A stretch of 64,000 nucleotides of DNA from Bradyrhizobium guangxiense (GTDB taxonomy: Bacteria; Pseudomonadota; Alphaproteobacteria; Rhizobiales; Xanthobacteraceae). The translations under genes and the position numbers were made by a program. Positions 1 through 9,128 of the stretch are shown here, piece after piece; positions within the stretch are counted from its first letter, which is position 1; the number at the start of each line of letters is the position of its first letter. Where the stretch lies: the NCBI RefSeq assembly GCF_004114915.1, contig NZ_CP022219.1, forward strand, positions 6,292,501 to 6,356,500, in the 5' to 3' direction. The notes below the pieces were generated by a model that saw only the letters and a list, made by a program, of their open reading frames with translations, was not told the origin of the DNA and searched no databases.

Positions 1-2
1 AT

Positions 3-587
3 GTGCCGCCGACGCGGTCGGCCGCCGCGGGCGGTTCAGGTCCGGCTTTCTGCGTGCGCAGCTGCGACGGCAAATATTTCCCGTTGATGCGCGGCCTCGC
101 CTCGCCGGCGCAGATGTGTCAGGCGTTCTGTCCTGCCAGCACGACCAAGGTCTATTTTGGCTCCTCGATCGACGGCGCAGCCTCGCAGACCGGCGAGCGC
201 TATGCTGACAGCGAGAACGCGTTCGCCTACCGCAAGGCGCTGCGCGCCGATTGCACCTGCAACGGCCGCGAGCCGGTCGGCCTTGCCCCGGTCGATCTCG
301 CGCTGGATTCCTCGCTGAAGGCCGGCGACGTGATTGCCACCACTGACGGCTTGGTCGCCTATACCGGCATCCGCGTCGGCAATGACCAGGCTGCGGACTT
401 CACCCCGGTTGCCTCCTATCCCGGCCTCACCGCCCAGGTCCGCGCCCGGCTCGGCGAGATGAAGGTGGCGCCGGTGCGCGCCGAGACCGTGTCGGCCGAT
501 GCGCCGGCGTCAACCGAGATCGTGCGCGAGGCGCTGCCGGACGTGCCAGTGCCGAAGACAGCCGCGAAGCGGGCGGGGTTGGAGTAA
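3..587 (+). CDS. DUF2865 domain protein, 5' truncated by the window
   Basis: This is the C-terminal part of a secreted protein of unknown function that I recognise as DUF2865, common in Bradyrhizobium. The visible part has the conserved core: a Cys-rich stretch (FCVRSCDG, then MCQAFCPA), a 'VYFGSS' block and a 'CTCNG' pair, which suggests disulphides in the periplasm. The frame is open to the left edge, so the apparent GTG at base 3 is probably internal and the signal peptide lies outside the window. The C-terminus is Ala/Pro/Val-rich and low in complexity. No function can be assigned. Confidence 0.8.
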   Translation: MPPTRSAAAGGSGPAFCVRSCDGKYFPLMRGLASPAQMCQAFCPASTTKVYFGSSIDGAASQTGERYADSENAFAYRKALRADCTCNGREPVGLAPVDLALDSSLKAGDVIATTDGLVAYTGIRVGNDQAADFTPVASYPGLTAQVRARLGEMKVAPVRAETVSADAPASTEIVREALPDVPVPKTAAKRAGLE

Positions 588-655
588 CGTAGTCTCGTGT
601 CCCCGGACGCAGCGCGGCACGAAGTGACGCGACGCAGAGCCGGCGCACAAGACGA

Positions 656-1087
656 CTATCTCCCGATGATCACCCCGATCACGTTCGGCGCGGACAGATA
701 TTTCTCCTCGATCGCCGCACGCGCGGCGGCGCGGTTGTCCGGCGTCAGCAGGCCGCGCTTCTCGGCCAGGATCATCCAGCAGAAGCCCCACCAGTCCGTC
801 AGCATGCCCGTCTCGCCGACGAGGTCGTAGCCCTGCTCGGCCGCGAAGATGCGCGCATGGGCTTCGTCCAGCGTGTCCAGGAACAGATGGTCCTCGGCCG
901 AGAACAGATCGTCGCTGACGTCGTCGATGGTGTAGCCCCAGATCGACTGGCACACCGCGTTGAACTCGCGGTCGAACTGGTCGTCGTCGACCCTCTGGCG
1001 CCGCGCCGCCTGATGCAGCCGCGACAACGAGCGCGCGAAATCGGCGATCCGGGTGAGGGCAAATTGATCGAAGGCGATGGTGGACAT
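656..1087 (-). CDS. conserved hypothetical protein, 143 aa
   Basis: I do not recognise the family. The product is a soluble acidic protein with no signal peptide or membrane segment. It is rich in aromatic residues and Asp/Glu, with a 'SIWGYTIDDVSDD' stretch near residue 48 and a Trp-rich 'DWWGFCWMIL' stretch near residue 98. It sits downstream of pdeM on the same strand, about 120 bp away, so it may or may not be cotranscribed. Coding status rests on the clean ATG start and on composition distinct from the shadow frames around it. Confidence 0.75.
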   Translation of the reverse strand: MSTIAFDQFALTRIADFARSLSRLHQAARRQRVDDDQFDREFNAVCQSIWGYTIDDVSDDLFSAEDHLFLDTLDEAHARIFAAEQGYDLVGETGMLTDWWGFCWMILAEKRGLLTPDNRAAARAAIEEKYLSAPNVIGVIIGR

Positions 1088-1205
1088 CTAGTCCTCGCAA
1101 AGTCTGACAAACGCTAGATATTGTGTCGGCATTGCGCCGAATCACAATGATATATCAAAGACTTGCTAAAGTGTTCTTAATTTGTTCTGGCGAAGCGCCG
1201 AAATC

Positions 1206-1916
1206 TCATGTGCAGCGCGAGGCGGCAATGGCATGGACGCGGCGGTCGCCGAGCAGATGGGCGACAAAGCCATTGACCGGAAAGATCTTTGCGAATGCTG
1301 CGTCGCGGATGCTGAGGCCGCCGGCGTAGGCGCCGAAGGCCGGCATCACCGCCCGCATCCCGTCGCTGGCGAAGCAGCGGCGCTCCATGACGCGGCCACG
1401 CGCCGACACGCGCGCCTTGGGATGGAGATGGCCGGCGATCTCGCCGCGCGCACCGGTCGGCTCGTGAGGGAAGGTGATCGAGCCGATCGCGACTTCGTCT
1501 GCGACGGTGCCGCCGAGATCGCGCGGCAGCATCGGATCGTGATTGCCGGAGATCCAGATCCAGTCGCGTCCGGCCTGCAGCGCCGCGACGGCCTCGCGAT
1601 CATCCGGCGACAACCGCTCATGCGCCGTGCGATCGTGAAAGCTGTCGCCGAGGGCGATCACGGTACGCGGATCATGGCGGGAGATGACAGCAGCAAGACG
1701 GCTCAGGGTCGCAAGCGTATCGTAAGGCGGCAGCAGCACCCCGCGGGCGGCGAAGCTGGAGCCTTTTTCCAGATGCAGGTCGGAGACGACGAGCAGGCGC
1801 TGCTCGTCCCAGAACAGCGCGCCGGAGAGATCGGCGGCGAAGGTCACATCGCTGATGGTGACTGTGGACACGCGCATGTCGTCGACATCCCCCGAAACCT
1901 GCGCGCCCATCGTCAC
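1206..1916 (-). CDS. pdeM: ligase-associated DNA-damage-response phosphoesterase PdeM
   Basis: This is a calcineurin-like metallophosphoesterase of the PdeM type, predicted to act as a nuclease or phosphodiesterase in a DNA-damage system built around an ATP-dependent ligase. Metal-binding motifs appear in order: D46-x-H48, G90-D91 with H94, G124-N-H-D127, H151 and G162-H-x-H165. The length of 236 aa suits the family. It lies 14 bp downstream of the DEXH helicase on the same strand, the usual order for this system. The first Met is used; a later Met at residue 14 (MRVSTVTI) is also possible. The biochemical role is inferred from the family. Confidence 0.9.
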   Translation of the reverse strand: MTMGAQVSGDVDDMRVSTVTISDVTFAADLSGALFWDEQRLLVVSDLHLEKGSSFAARGVLLPPYDTLATLSRLAAVISRHDPRTVIALGDSFHDRTAHERLSPDDREAVAALQAGRDWIWISGNHDPMLPRDLGGTVADEVAIGSITFPHEPTGARGEIAGHLHPKARVSARGRVMERRCFASDGMRAVMPAFGAYAGGLSIRDAAFAKIFPVNGFVAHLLGDRRVHAIAASRCT

Positions 1917-1930
1917 GTCCGAAACCTGCT

Positions 1931-4519
1931 CTATCCCATCGCCTCTTTGACGAGCTCGTCCGCGGCTTCGGCCAAGAGCTCGTCTGCAGCTTCGCCATAG
2001 ACTGACTCGCGGCCGATTTCCAGCATCACGGGCACGGCAAGCGGGGAGACGTGGTCGAGTTCCCGGTGGGTGATGCGGCCATGGATGCGCATCAGCATGT
2101 CGCTGAGGCGGCGCAAATCGAGCAGGCCGGTGGCGGCATCGGCACGGGCGGCGCGCAAGAGGACGTGATCGGCCTGGTGCTTGCGCAGCACATCGTAGAC
2201 CAGATCGGTCGAGAACAACACCTGGCGGCGGCTCTTCTCCTCGCCGGTGTGCCGGCGCGCGATCAGGCCGGAGATGATGGCGCAGTTGCGGAACGTGCGC
2301 TTCATCAGCGCGGACTCGGCGAGCCAGGCTTCGAGATCATCGCCGAGCATGTCGGGGTCGAACAGCGCGTTGAGGTCGATCCGACCGCTGCGGATCATGA
2401 AGGAGAGATCGCCGAGGCCCCAGATCGCCACCGCATATTCGTTGGCGACGAAGCCGAGCGGCCGCGCGCGGGCGCGCTCGAGGCGACGCGTCAGCAGCAT
2501 GCCGAGCGTCTGGTGCGCGAGGCGGCCCTCGAACGGATAGCAGACCAGATAATGCTTGTTGGCGCGCGGGAAGCTCTCGACCAGGAGCTCGCGCACCGCC
2601 GGTACGCGGGAGACGTCCCTCTGCAGCGACAGCCAGTCACGCACCTGCTCCGGCAGGCCGCCCCAGGCGCGCCCGTCATCGAGCAACCGGCGCACGCGCT
2701 CGGCAAGATAGGTCGAAAGCGGAAACTTGCCGCCCATATAGGACGGCACCTTGGGGTCCTTGTCATGCGCGCGCGAGACATAGACCTGGTCCTCGACCAG
2801 GGTTTCATAGCGCACCACCTCGCCTGAGAACACGAAAGTATCGCCGGGCGAGAGGCCCTCGATGAAGGCTTCCTCGATCTCGCCGAGCAACCGGCCGCCA
2901 CGCGCGATCACGCCTGTCGATCCGCCTGCTTTTCCTTGCCCGCCGCCGCGCGCGCGCACAAGGCGCACCTTGAGCATGTCGTCCTCGACGATGGTGCCGA
3001 CATTCATGCGATAGCTCTGCCGCACCTTGGGATTGGCGACGCGCCAGCGCCCCTCCTTGTCCTGCTTGATGCGGGCGAAGCGCTCATAGGTCTTCAGCGC
3101 GTAGCCGCCGGAAGCGACGAAGTCGACGACGTCGTCGAAATCCTGCCGCGACAGGCCGGCGTAGGGCGCGGCTGTGCGAACCTCGGCATACAGATCGTCG
3201 CTGAGGAACGGCTCGCCGCAAGCACAGCCGAGCACATGCTGCGCCAGCACGTCGAGGGCGCCCGTGCGCAAGGGCGGCGTGTCCTGCGCATTCTCAGCGA
3301 TGGCGTCGATCGCGACGCGGCACTCCAACACCTCGAAACGGTTGGCCGGCACCAGCACTGCGCGCGAAGCTTCGTCGAGGCGATGATTGGCGCGGCCGAT
3401 CCGCTGCATCAGGCGCGAGGAGCCTTTTGGCGCGCCGATATTGACGACGAGATCGACGTCGCCCCAATCGACGCCGAGGTCGAGCGAAGAGGTGCAGACC
3501 ACGCCGCGCAGTCGGCCCGCCGACATCGCGTCCTCGACCTTGCGGCGCTGGGCGACGTCGAGCGAGCCGTGATGCAGCGCGATGGCCAGGCCGTCGTCGT
3601 TCATGCTCCAGAGATTCTGGAACAGCATCTCGGCCTGGCTGCGGGTGTTGACGAAGATCAGCGTGGTCTTGTTCGCCTTGATCAGCTCGTAGATCTCAGG
3701 AAGCGCGTGGCGCGCGCTGTGGCCGGCCCAGGGCAGGCGCTCGCGCGTGTCGAGCATCTCGACCTCTGGCGGCGCCGCACCGCCGGCGACGACGACATCG
3801 GCGGCCGCCTCCCGGCCATCGGGCTGCGGCACCAGGAAGCGCGCGAGCTGGTCCGGCTCGGCCACGGTCGCCGACAGGCCGATGGCGCGCATCTGCGGCG
3901 CCAGCCGCCACAGCCGCGCGAGGCCGAGCGAGAGCAGGTCGCCGCGCTTGGAGGTCACCAGCGCATGCAATTCGTCGAGCACGATGCGCTTGAGGGAGGA
4001 GAACAGGAACGGCGCATCGTCGGAGGACAGCAGCAGCGCAAGCTGCTCGGGCGTCGTCAGCAACACCTCCGGCGGATATCGCCGCTGCCGCTGGCGCCGC
4101 GACACCGGCGTGTCGCCGGTGCGGGTCTCGACCTTGATGGGAAGACCCATCTCCGCGATCGGCCGCTCCAGATTGCGCGCGATGTCGACGGCGAGCGCCT
4201 TGAGCGGCGAGATGTAGAGCGTGTGCAGGCCGCCGGTTCGTTGCAGGCTGCGGCCGGTGGACACGAGGCTTTGCTTCGCCTCCGGTTTCCGTTCGGCCGC
4301 CTGCGCTGAAAGCTCCACCAGCGTCGGCAGGAATCCCGCCAGCGTCTTGCCGGCGCCGGTCGGTGCGATCAGCAGCGCCGAGCGGTCCTCGCTCGCCTTC
4401 TCCAGCAGCGCCAATTGATGCGCGCGCAGTGACCAGCCGCGGGCCGCGAACCATTGCTGGAAGCGGCTTGGCAGCAGCGTGGCCGGCTTGGCCGATGCTT
4501 GGAGGGTACGAGGTGGCAC
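1931..4519 (-). CDS. ligase-associated DNA-damage-response DEXH-box helicase (Lhr-like)
   Basis: This is a large superfamily 2 helicase of the Lhr type, 862 aa, expected to unwind DNA or DNA/RNA during repair. The Walker A motif APTGAGKT is at residues 52-59 and the DEXH box (DELH) at 182-185. A 'GLSATV' motif III follows, then 'QRIGRANHR' motif VI of the second RecA domain, and a long Lhr-type C-terminal region. PdeM follows immediately. The ligase and exonuclease partners are not adjacent: they are encoded at 18718-21425 on the same strand. The TGATAG-rich start region has no better start than the ATG used here. Confidence 0.93.
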   Translation of the reverse strand: MPPRTLQASAKPATLLPSRFQQWFAARGWSLRAHQLALLEKASEDRSALLIAPTGAGKTLAGFLPTLVELSAQAAERKPEAKQSLVSTGRSLQRTGGLHTLYISPLKALAVDIARNLERPIAEMGLPIKVETRTGDTPVSRRQRQRRYPPEVLLTTPEQLALLLSSDDAPFLFSSLKRIVLDELHALVTSKRGDLLSLGLARLWRLAPQMRAIGLSATVAEPDQLARFLVPQPDGREAAADVVVAGGAAPPEVEMLDTRERLPWAGHSARHALPEIYELIKANKTTLIFVNTRSQAEMLFQNLWSMNDDGLAIALHHGSLDVAQRRKVEDAMSAGRLRGVVCTSSLDLGVDWGDVDLVVNIGAPKGSSRLMQRIGRANHRLDEASRAVLVPANRFEVLECRVAIDAIAENAQDTPPLRTGALDVLAQHVLGCACGEPFLSDDLYAEVRTAAPYAGLSRQDFDDVVDFVASGGYALKTYERFARIKQDKEGRWRVANPKVRQSYRMNVGTIVEDDMLKVRLVRARGGGQGKAGGSTGVIARGGRLLGEIEEAFIEGLSPGDTFVFSGEVVRYETLVEDQVYVSRAHDKDPKVPSYMGGKFPLSTYLAERVRRLLDDGRAWGGLPEQVRDWLSLQRDVSRVPAVRELLVESFPRANKHYLVCYPFEGRLAHQTLGMLLTRRLERARARPLGFVANEYAVAIWGLGDLSFMIRSGRIDLNALFDPDMLGDDLEAWLAESALMKRTFRNCAIISGLIARRHTGEEKSRRQVLFSTDLVYDVLRKHQADHVLLRAARADAATGLLDLRRLSDMLMRIHGRITHRELDHVSPLAVPVMLEIGRESVYGEAADELLAEAADELVKEAMG

Positions 4520-4597
4520 GACATGACAGGTAAGCCGTAGGGATGGCTTCGTCGAGGGGTGCCGCCCTCCCCGCCTGCACGAGGAGGGCCCGAGGTC

Positions 4598-4963
4598 CTA
4601 CGCGCCGGCCGGCACCTGATCGAGAAAACCGGTCACGCTCCTGATCCGGCCGTCTTTCAGCTCGGCGAAATCCGTGCCCTTGATCGGGCTGTCGGCGCCG
4701 TCGGGACCGAGGCCCCAGGAAAAGCGGATGTGGTCGCCGTAGCCGTTGGGCTCGCCGATCAGGTGGAATCTAAAATCGGGAAAGCGCTGCTGCACGCCTG
4801 CGATCAGCGCCTCGATACTGTCGCGGCCATCGCCCTTCATCAAGGGATCGACATAGCTCGCATCATTCGTCCAGTTCTCGCTGAGCAGCTCGCGGCGCCG
4901 GCCGGCGGCGCGCTCGTTCCAAAGCTCGATGTAGCGGCGGGCGATGGTGTTGGGATCGGTCAT
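4598..4963 (-). CDS. nuclear transport factor 2 / SnoaL-like protein
   Basis: A 121-residue single-domain protein of the NTF2/SnoaL fold. It starts with the typical helix 'TIARRYIELWNERAAGRR' and has a 'YVDPLMKGDGRDSIEALI' segment and the antiparallel-sheet pattern of the family. Members are small ligand-binding proteins or isomerases and hydrolases; the substrate cannot be read from the sequence. There is no signal peptide. The gene lies about 190 bp downstream of ridA, with that gene's terminator between them, so it is probably transcribed on its own. Confidence 0.85.
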   Translation of the reverse strand: MTDPNTIARRYIELWNERAAGRRRELLSENWTNDASYVDPLMKGDGRDSIEALIAGVQQRFPDFRFHLIGEPNGYGDHIRFSWGLGPDGADSPIKGTDFAELKDGRIRSVTGFLDQVPAGA

Positions 4964-5039
4964 GATGCTCTCCTTCGATGGCGCCGTGTTGTCCGGCTGA
5001 TCCGACTATCGAAGCTTCGCGCGCGCTGATCGATTACCT

Positions 5040-5098
5040 CCGAGGTCATGCGCATGATCCGGACAAGGGCGAAGCGGCTTTTCGATCAGGTCATGCGC
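5040..5098. repeat. short palindromic intergenic element (rhizobial type)
   Basis: The text 'ggtcatgcgcatgatccgg' at the left and 'gatcaggtcatgcgcaa' at the right share GGTCATGCGCA as a repeated end, with a 'catgatccgg' core. This resembles the dispersed palindromic elements found in rhizobial intergenic DNA. Family assignment is from memory of the motif, not from an alignment. Confidence 0.5.
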
Positions 5099-5134
5099 AA
5101 AAAATGAGGCGCGATGATGCTTCATCGCGCCTCA
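5099..5134 (-). terminator. Rho-independent terminator downstream of ridA
   Basis: A perfect 13-bp inverted repeat (TGAGGCGCGATGA / TCATCGCGCCTCA) encloses a 4-nt loop. Read on the minus strand it is followed by six T residues. It lies 23 bp after the ridA stop and points away from it. This is the clearest intrinsic terminator in the first 40 kb. Confidence 0.88.
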
Positions 5135-5156
5135 ACGAGCGTCAAGTTTCGCGAAA

Positions 5157-5507
5157 TCACTTCGCGGCGGTCACCATGATCTCGACGGTGTATTGCGGCG
5201 CCGCCAGCTTGGCTTCGACAGTGGCGCGTGCGGGGGTGTTGCCGGGCGACACCCAGGCGTCCCAGACCGCATTCATTTCGCCGAACGTCTTCATGTCGGT
5301 GATGTAGATCGTGGCCGAAAGCAGCTTCGACTTGTCGGTGCCGGCCTTGGCGAGATGGCCGTCGATGGTCGCCAGGATGTCCTGGGTCTGCTTCGTCACG
5401 CTTTCGCCGGCCGCCTTGTTGGCGACGACACCGGCGAGATAGACGGTGTTGCCGTGAACGACGACCTGGCTCATGCGCGGGCCGGTTTCAAAACGCTGAA
5501 TGCTCAT
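5157..5507 (-). CDS. RidA family protein (YjgF/YER057c/UK114)
   Basis: A 116-residue RidA-type protein. RidA proteins hydrolyse reactive enamine/imine intermediates released by PLP enzymes, although several subfamilies have other or unknown activities. The fold is apparent from the N-terminal 'MSIQRFETGPRMSQVVVHGNTVYLAGVV', the 'TKQTQDILATIDGHLAKAG' helix and the 'YITDMKTFGEMNAVWDAWV' block with 'ARATVEAKLA' near the end. The Arg of that last block matches the ligand-binding Arg of the family. It has its own terminator. Confidence 0.9.
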   Translation of the reverse strand: MSIQRFETGPRMSQVVVHGNTVYLAGVVANKAAGESVTKQTQDILATIDGHLAKAGTDKSKLLSATIYITDMKTFGEMNAVWDAWVSPGNTPARATVEAKLAAPQYTVEIMVTAAK

Positions 5508-5640
5508 TTACGGATCTCCTCACTGGAATGGCGGCCCTGTCTAGCCTAGCACCTCGCGCTCTGCCACCCCCGGCGCGCATGCGTTGCCCGCGCACGCATG
5601 CGTTAACTGCGCGCAGGCCTCAGCACCGAACAGGTGCCCT

Positions 5641-6558
5641 TTAGGGAAACTGACTGAAAAAAGCCCAGATCGTCTCGGCGCCGTCGATATCGCCGTTCTG
5701 CGGTCCCAGCAGGCTGGCTGCGATCTTGGGGAAGCGGGCATCCGGAGAAAATCCGGGCATGCGATGGCCGCCATTGTTGACGCGATAGAGCACGACGTCG
5801 TGGCCGGCCGGACAGCGCGCGGAGACCCGCGTCACCGTGGACTGGTCCGCAGCGTTCCTGTCGGGCAGATCGGACCTTGCCGCATCATCGGTGTCGCAGC
5901 CGTTGAGCTTGCGCCAGAACTCCAGCGTCTCCTCGGTCGACCAGAATCCGTCCGCGGCAAAATAGCTCGATCCGCGCCCACCGGCGTAGGGGACCAGCGG
6001 ATCGGCCGTGCCGTTCATGATCAACATCGGCAACGGCCGTGACGGATGGCAGGTGACAGCAGCTTCGTCGGTGAGATTCATGATCACGCTCGCACCGGCC
6101 GCAAACAGCTCGGCGCGGGCGCAGGCCATGGTCATCGCCATGGCGCCGCCATTGGAGATGCCTGCGACGAAGACGCGCTTTGCATCGGCGGTCCCGTCGG
6201 CCACCAGCTTCTGGACGAGCCTTGCGATGAAGGCGACGTCATCGGTGCCAGGCGGAGGCCCGCGCAGTGCGGGTCCCGCTTTTGTCCGCGCATCGGCCCA
6301 GGCATGGTTGAGTCCGTCGGGAAACACCACGGCCAGCCCTTCGCGCTTCGCGACCTGCGGCCACGCCGTCCGCGTGATCATGTCGGCGCCGCGCTGGGTC
6401 TTGCCATGCAGCACGATCACCAGCGGTGCAGGCCTCTTGGCCGGCAGCTGCGCGGTGTAGGAGCGCTTCACGCCGTTGACGTCGATCGTGTCGGCGGATG
6501 CAGCGGAAGCCGCGGCCAATGCCGCGACCATCGCCGCGATGCGCATCCACCGCCGCAT
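5641..6558 (-). CDS. PHB depolymerase / feruloyl-esterase-type secreted alpha/beta hydrolase
   Basis: A secreted serine esterase of the LpqC/PHB-depolymerase group. A Sec signal peptide covers about residues 1-22 (MRRWMRIAAMVAALAAAS..ASA). The triad is visible: nucleophile S135 in G-I-S-N-G-G, acid D186 in 'NGTADPLVPY' and H265 in 'NNGGHRMPG'. The oxyanion motif 'VLHGKTQRG' is near residue 49. The length of 305 aa is usual. Substrate is unknown; short-chain polyester or aryl ester hydrolysis is the family default. It lies 3 bp downstream of the flavin dehydrogenase on the same strand, so the two are likely cotranscribed. Confidence 0.85.
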   Translation of the reverse strand: MRRWMRIAAMVAALAAASAASADTIDVNGVKRSYTAQLPAKRPAPLVIVLHGKTQRGADMITRTAWPQVAKREGLAVVFPDGLNHAWADARTKAGPALRGPPPGTDDVAFIARLVQKLVADGTADAKRVFVAGISNGGAMAMTMACARAELFAAGASVIMNLTDEAAVTCHPSRPLPMLIMNGTADPLVPYAGGRGSSYFAADGFWSTEETLEFWRKLNGCDTDDAARSDLPDRNAADQSTVTRVSARCPAGHDVVLYRVNNGGHRMPGFSPDARFPKIAASLLGPQNGDIDGAETIWAFFSQFP

Positions 6559-6561
6559 GAG

Positions 6562-8220
6562 CTAGCCTACCGCTTTGGCAGCGGCACGGCCCGCATTGCG
6601 GCCCGAGAACAGGCAGCCGCCGAGGAAGGTGCCTTCGAGCGAGCGATAGCCATGCACGCCGCCGCCGCCGAAGCCGGCGGCTTCGCCGACCGCATAGAGG
6701 CCGGGAATGACGCTGCCCTCGCCGCCGAACACGCGCGAGTCGAGATCGGTCTCGAAGCCGCCCAGCGTCTTGCGGGTGAGGATGTTGAGCTTGACCGCGA
6801 TCAGCGGCCCCTGCGCGGGGTCCAGGATCCTGTGTGGGGAGGCGGTGCGGATCAGCTTATCGCCGATATAACGGCGCGCATTGTGGATGTTCATCACCTG
6901 CGCGTCCTTGACATAGGGATTGGCGATCTCGCGGTCGCGCGCCTCGATCTGTGTCCTGATATGCGCGAGCTTGAGGAGGTCGCTGCCGGCAAGCTTGTTC
7001 ATCTCCGCGACTAGATCCTCGAGCTTGTCGCGTACGATGAAGTCGACACCATGGCTTTTGAATGCCTCCACCGGCGCCGGCGCGCCCTTGTTGGTGGCGC
7101 GGCGCAAGGTCATGCGCCAGCTCTTGCCGGTGAGGTCGGGGTTCTGCTCCGAGCCCGAGAGCGCAAACTCCTTCTTGATGATGCTCTGGGTCAGGATGAA
7201 CCAGGAATAATCATATCCCGTCGACATGATGTATTTGAGCTGGCCGAGCGTGTCGGAGCCGGGAAAGAGCGGCGCCGGCAGTCTTGTGCCCGTGGCGTCG
7301 AACCACATCGAGGAGGGGCCGGGCAGGATGCGGATGCCATGGCGCGGCCAGATCGGATTCCAGTTCTGGATGCCTTCGACATAATGCCACATGCGGTCGC
7401 GATTGATCAGCCGCGCGCCGGATTTCTCGGTGATGCCGATCATCCGGCCGTCGACATGTTCGGGCACGCCGGAGATCATGAATTTCGGGGAATCCCCGAG
7501 CCGCTTCGGCCAGTTAGCCCGCACCAGATCATGATTGCCGCCGATGCCGCCGGAGGCGACGATCACGGCCTGCGCCTTCAGCGCAAACTCGCCGACCACA
7601 TTGCGGGAGGAGCTCTTGCCGCGCTCGACATTGTCAGGGGCGAGGATCGCGCCGCTGACGCCATCCACCGTGCCGTTGGTGATCGAGAGCGCGTCGACGC
7701 GGTGGCGGAACCTGAAGCTCAGCCGGCCGCTTTTGACGGCTTCGCGGGCGCGGCGCTCGAACGGCTCGACGATGCCGGGGCCGGTGCCCCAGGTGACGTG
7801 AAAGCGCGGCACGGAATTGCCGTGGCCCATCGCGTCATAACCGCCGCGCTCGGCCCAGCCGACCACGGGAAAAATGCGATGACCCATCGCCCGCAGCCAG
7901 GCGCGCTTCTCGCCGGCCGCGAAGGCCACATAAGCCTCCGCCCATTGGCGCGGCCAAAAGTCCTCATCGCGGTCGAAGCCGGCGGCGCCGAGCCAGTCCT
8001 GCATGGCGAGGTCGAAGGAATCCTTGATGCCGAGCCGGCGCTGCTCCGGCGAATCGACCAGGAACAGTCCGCCGAACGACCAGAACGCCTGTCCGCCGAT
8101 CGACTGCTCGCCTTCCTGGTCGACCACGATCACGCGCCTGCCCGCATCGGCAATCTCGGTTGCGGCCACGAGGCCCGACAGTCCAGCGCCGACGACAATG
8201 ACGTCCGTGTCCTCAGCCAT
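6562..8220 (-). CDS. FAD-binding dehydrogenase (KstD/fumarate reductase flavoprotein family)
   Basis: A 552-residue flavoprotein. The FAD-binding Rossmann motif G-A-G-L-S-G is at residues 11-16, with a following acidic residue in 'VIVVDQEGEQSIGGQAFWSFGG'. The C-terminal FAD motif is 'GLYAVGEAAGFGGGG..GYRSLEGTFLGGCLFSGRNAG'. This subtype is usually named 'FAD-binding dehydrogenase' and resembles 3-ketosteroid dehydrogenases, but its substrate is unknown. The ATG at 8220 is chosen because the FAD motif starts directly after it and because the longer frame adds 47 atypical residues. Confidence 0.9.
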   Translation of the reverse strand: MAEDTDVIVVGAGLSGLVAATEIADAGRRVIVVDQEGEQSIGGQAFWSFGGLFLVDSPEQRRLGIKDSFDLAMQDWLGAAGFDRDEDFWPRQWAEAYVAFAAGEKRAWLRAMGHRIFPVVGWAERGGYDAMGHGNSVPRFHVTWGTGPGIVEPFERRAREAVKSGRLSFRFRHRVDALSITNGTVDGVSGAILAPDNVERGKSSSRNVVGEFALKAQAVIVASGGIGGNHDLVRANWPKRLGDSPKFMISGVPEHVDGRMIGITEKSGARLINRDRMWHYVEGIQNWNPIWPRHGIRILPGPSSMWFDATGTRLPAPLFPGSDTLGQLKYIMSTGYDYSWFILTQSIIKKEFALSGSEQNPDLTGKSWRMTLRRATNKGAPAPVEAFKSHGVDFIVRDKLEDLVAEMNKLAGSDLLKLAHIRTQIEARDREIANPYVKDAQVMNIHNARRYIGDKLIRTASPHRILDPAQGPLIAVKLNILTRKTLGGFETDLDSRVFGGEGSVIPGLYAVGEAAGFGGGGVHGYRSLEGTFLGGCLFSGRNAGRAAAKAVG

Positions 8221-8498
8221 GTGTTTCCCCCTCCATGATTCCCCTTTCCATGGGTTCCCCCTGTATTTGCCCGGATTGAAGCCAGCGGTTGCAACTGAGA
8301 TCAAGGGCGTGGCGCGTAAGACATCATTAACTTGTTCCACTCCGGGATAGAGACCGGCCAAGTGCAGCGCGGACGCAACACTGGATTTGAATTTGTTTTG
8401 AGCGAGCCAGCCTGCCTAGACAAAACCTTGGTTACGACCGACGCTAGCCGTGCATCACCACCTGACACGCAGATTCGAATTCGACTGGGGCGGGGACA

Positions 8499-9020
8499 AT
8501 GAAGTTTCTGACGGGGTTGCTTGCGGCGCTTCTGTTGATCGCTGGCATGGGGGCTTCTCACGCGGTGGTTCGGATCGCGGATGACCGCGGTGGCCGGATT
8601 GGAACCTATGTCGACAAGTACCAGGACCTGCGTCAATCGGGCGAGACCGTCATCATCGACGGCCTCTGCGCCTCTGCCTGCACCATCGTTCTCGGCGCCA
8701 TCCCGCATGACCGCATCTGCGTGACCTCGAGTGCGACGCTCGGCTTCCACGCCGCCTGGGATTTCGGCAGCAATGGCCGCGCCGTCACCAATACCGAGGC
8801 GACCCAGATGCTCTATGCGATGTACCCCTCGCAGGTGAAGCGCTGGATCAACCAGCGTGGCGGCCTCACCCCGCACATGCTCTTCCTGAAGGGCAAGCAG
8901 CTCCAGGCCATGTACAAGCCCTGCTATCTGGACGCGCAGGCCTCGACCATCAGGCCGTCGCGCCGGTCCCTCCCGCAAACGGACCAGATCGAATCCGCCC
9001 GGGGCCAGCTCCTGCACTGA
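8499..9020 (+). CDS. secreted ClpP/crotonase-fold-like protein
   Basis: A 173-residue exported protein with a Sec signal peptide (residues 1-22, ending ASHA). The region 'GETVIIDGLCASACTIVLGA' resembles the ClpP/SppA nucleophile turn, with S59 between Ala residues. 'LGFHAAWDF' supplies H84 at the position of the catalytic His. Small periplasmic proteins of this kind occur across Bradyrhizobium and have no defined substrate. Three Cys (57, 61, 74) could form a disulphide near the active site. Protease activity is inference. It has its own 5' region of about 280 bp. Confidence 0.75.
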   Translation: MKFLTGLLAALLLIAGMGASHAVVRIADDRGGRIGTYVDKYQDLRQSGETVIIDGLCASACTIVLGAIPHDRICVTSSATLGFHAAWDFGSNGRAVTNTEATQMLYAMYPSQVKRWINQRGGLTPHMLFLKGKQLQAMYKPCYLDAQASTIRPSRRSLPQTDQIESARGQLLH

Positions 9021-9128
9021 CATCCTCGGCCTGACTGGATCGTTCTGGCCCGCCTGCGGCTTGCCCGCCGGCGGGCCAAAGCTTATCTGTGGCCTTGGGA
9101 ACCGGGGCCATCGCCCTTGATCGTTGTC

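Noticed and set aside
2936..4309. 457-residue open frame opposite the DEXH helicase
   Set aside because: The minus-strand helicase has clear Walker A, DEXH and motif VI; the opposite frame is a codon-bias artefact.
4520..4597. GCCCTCC/GGAGGGC hairpin between the helicase and NTF2-like genes
   Set aside because: There is no T-run on either strand, so it is not supported as a terminator.
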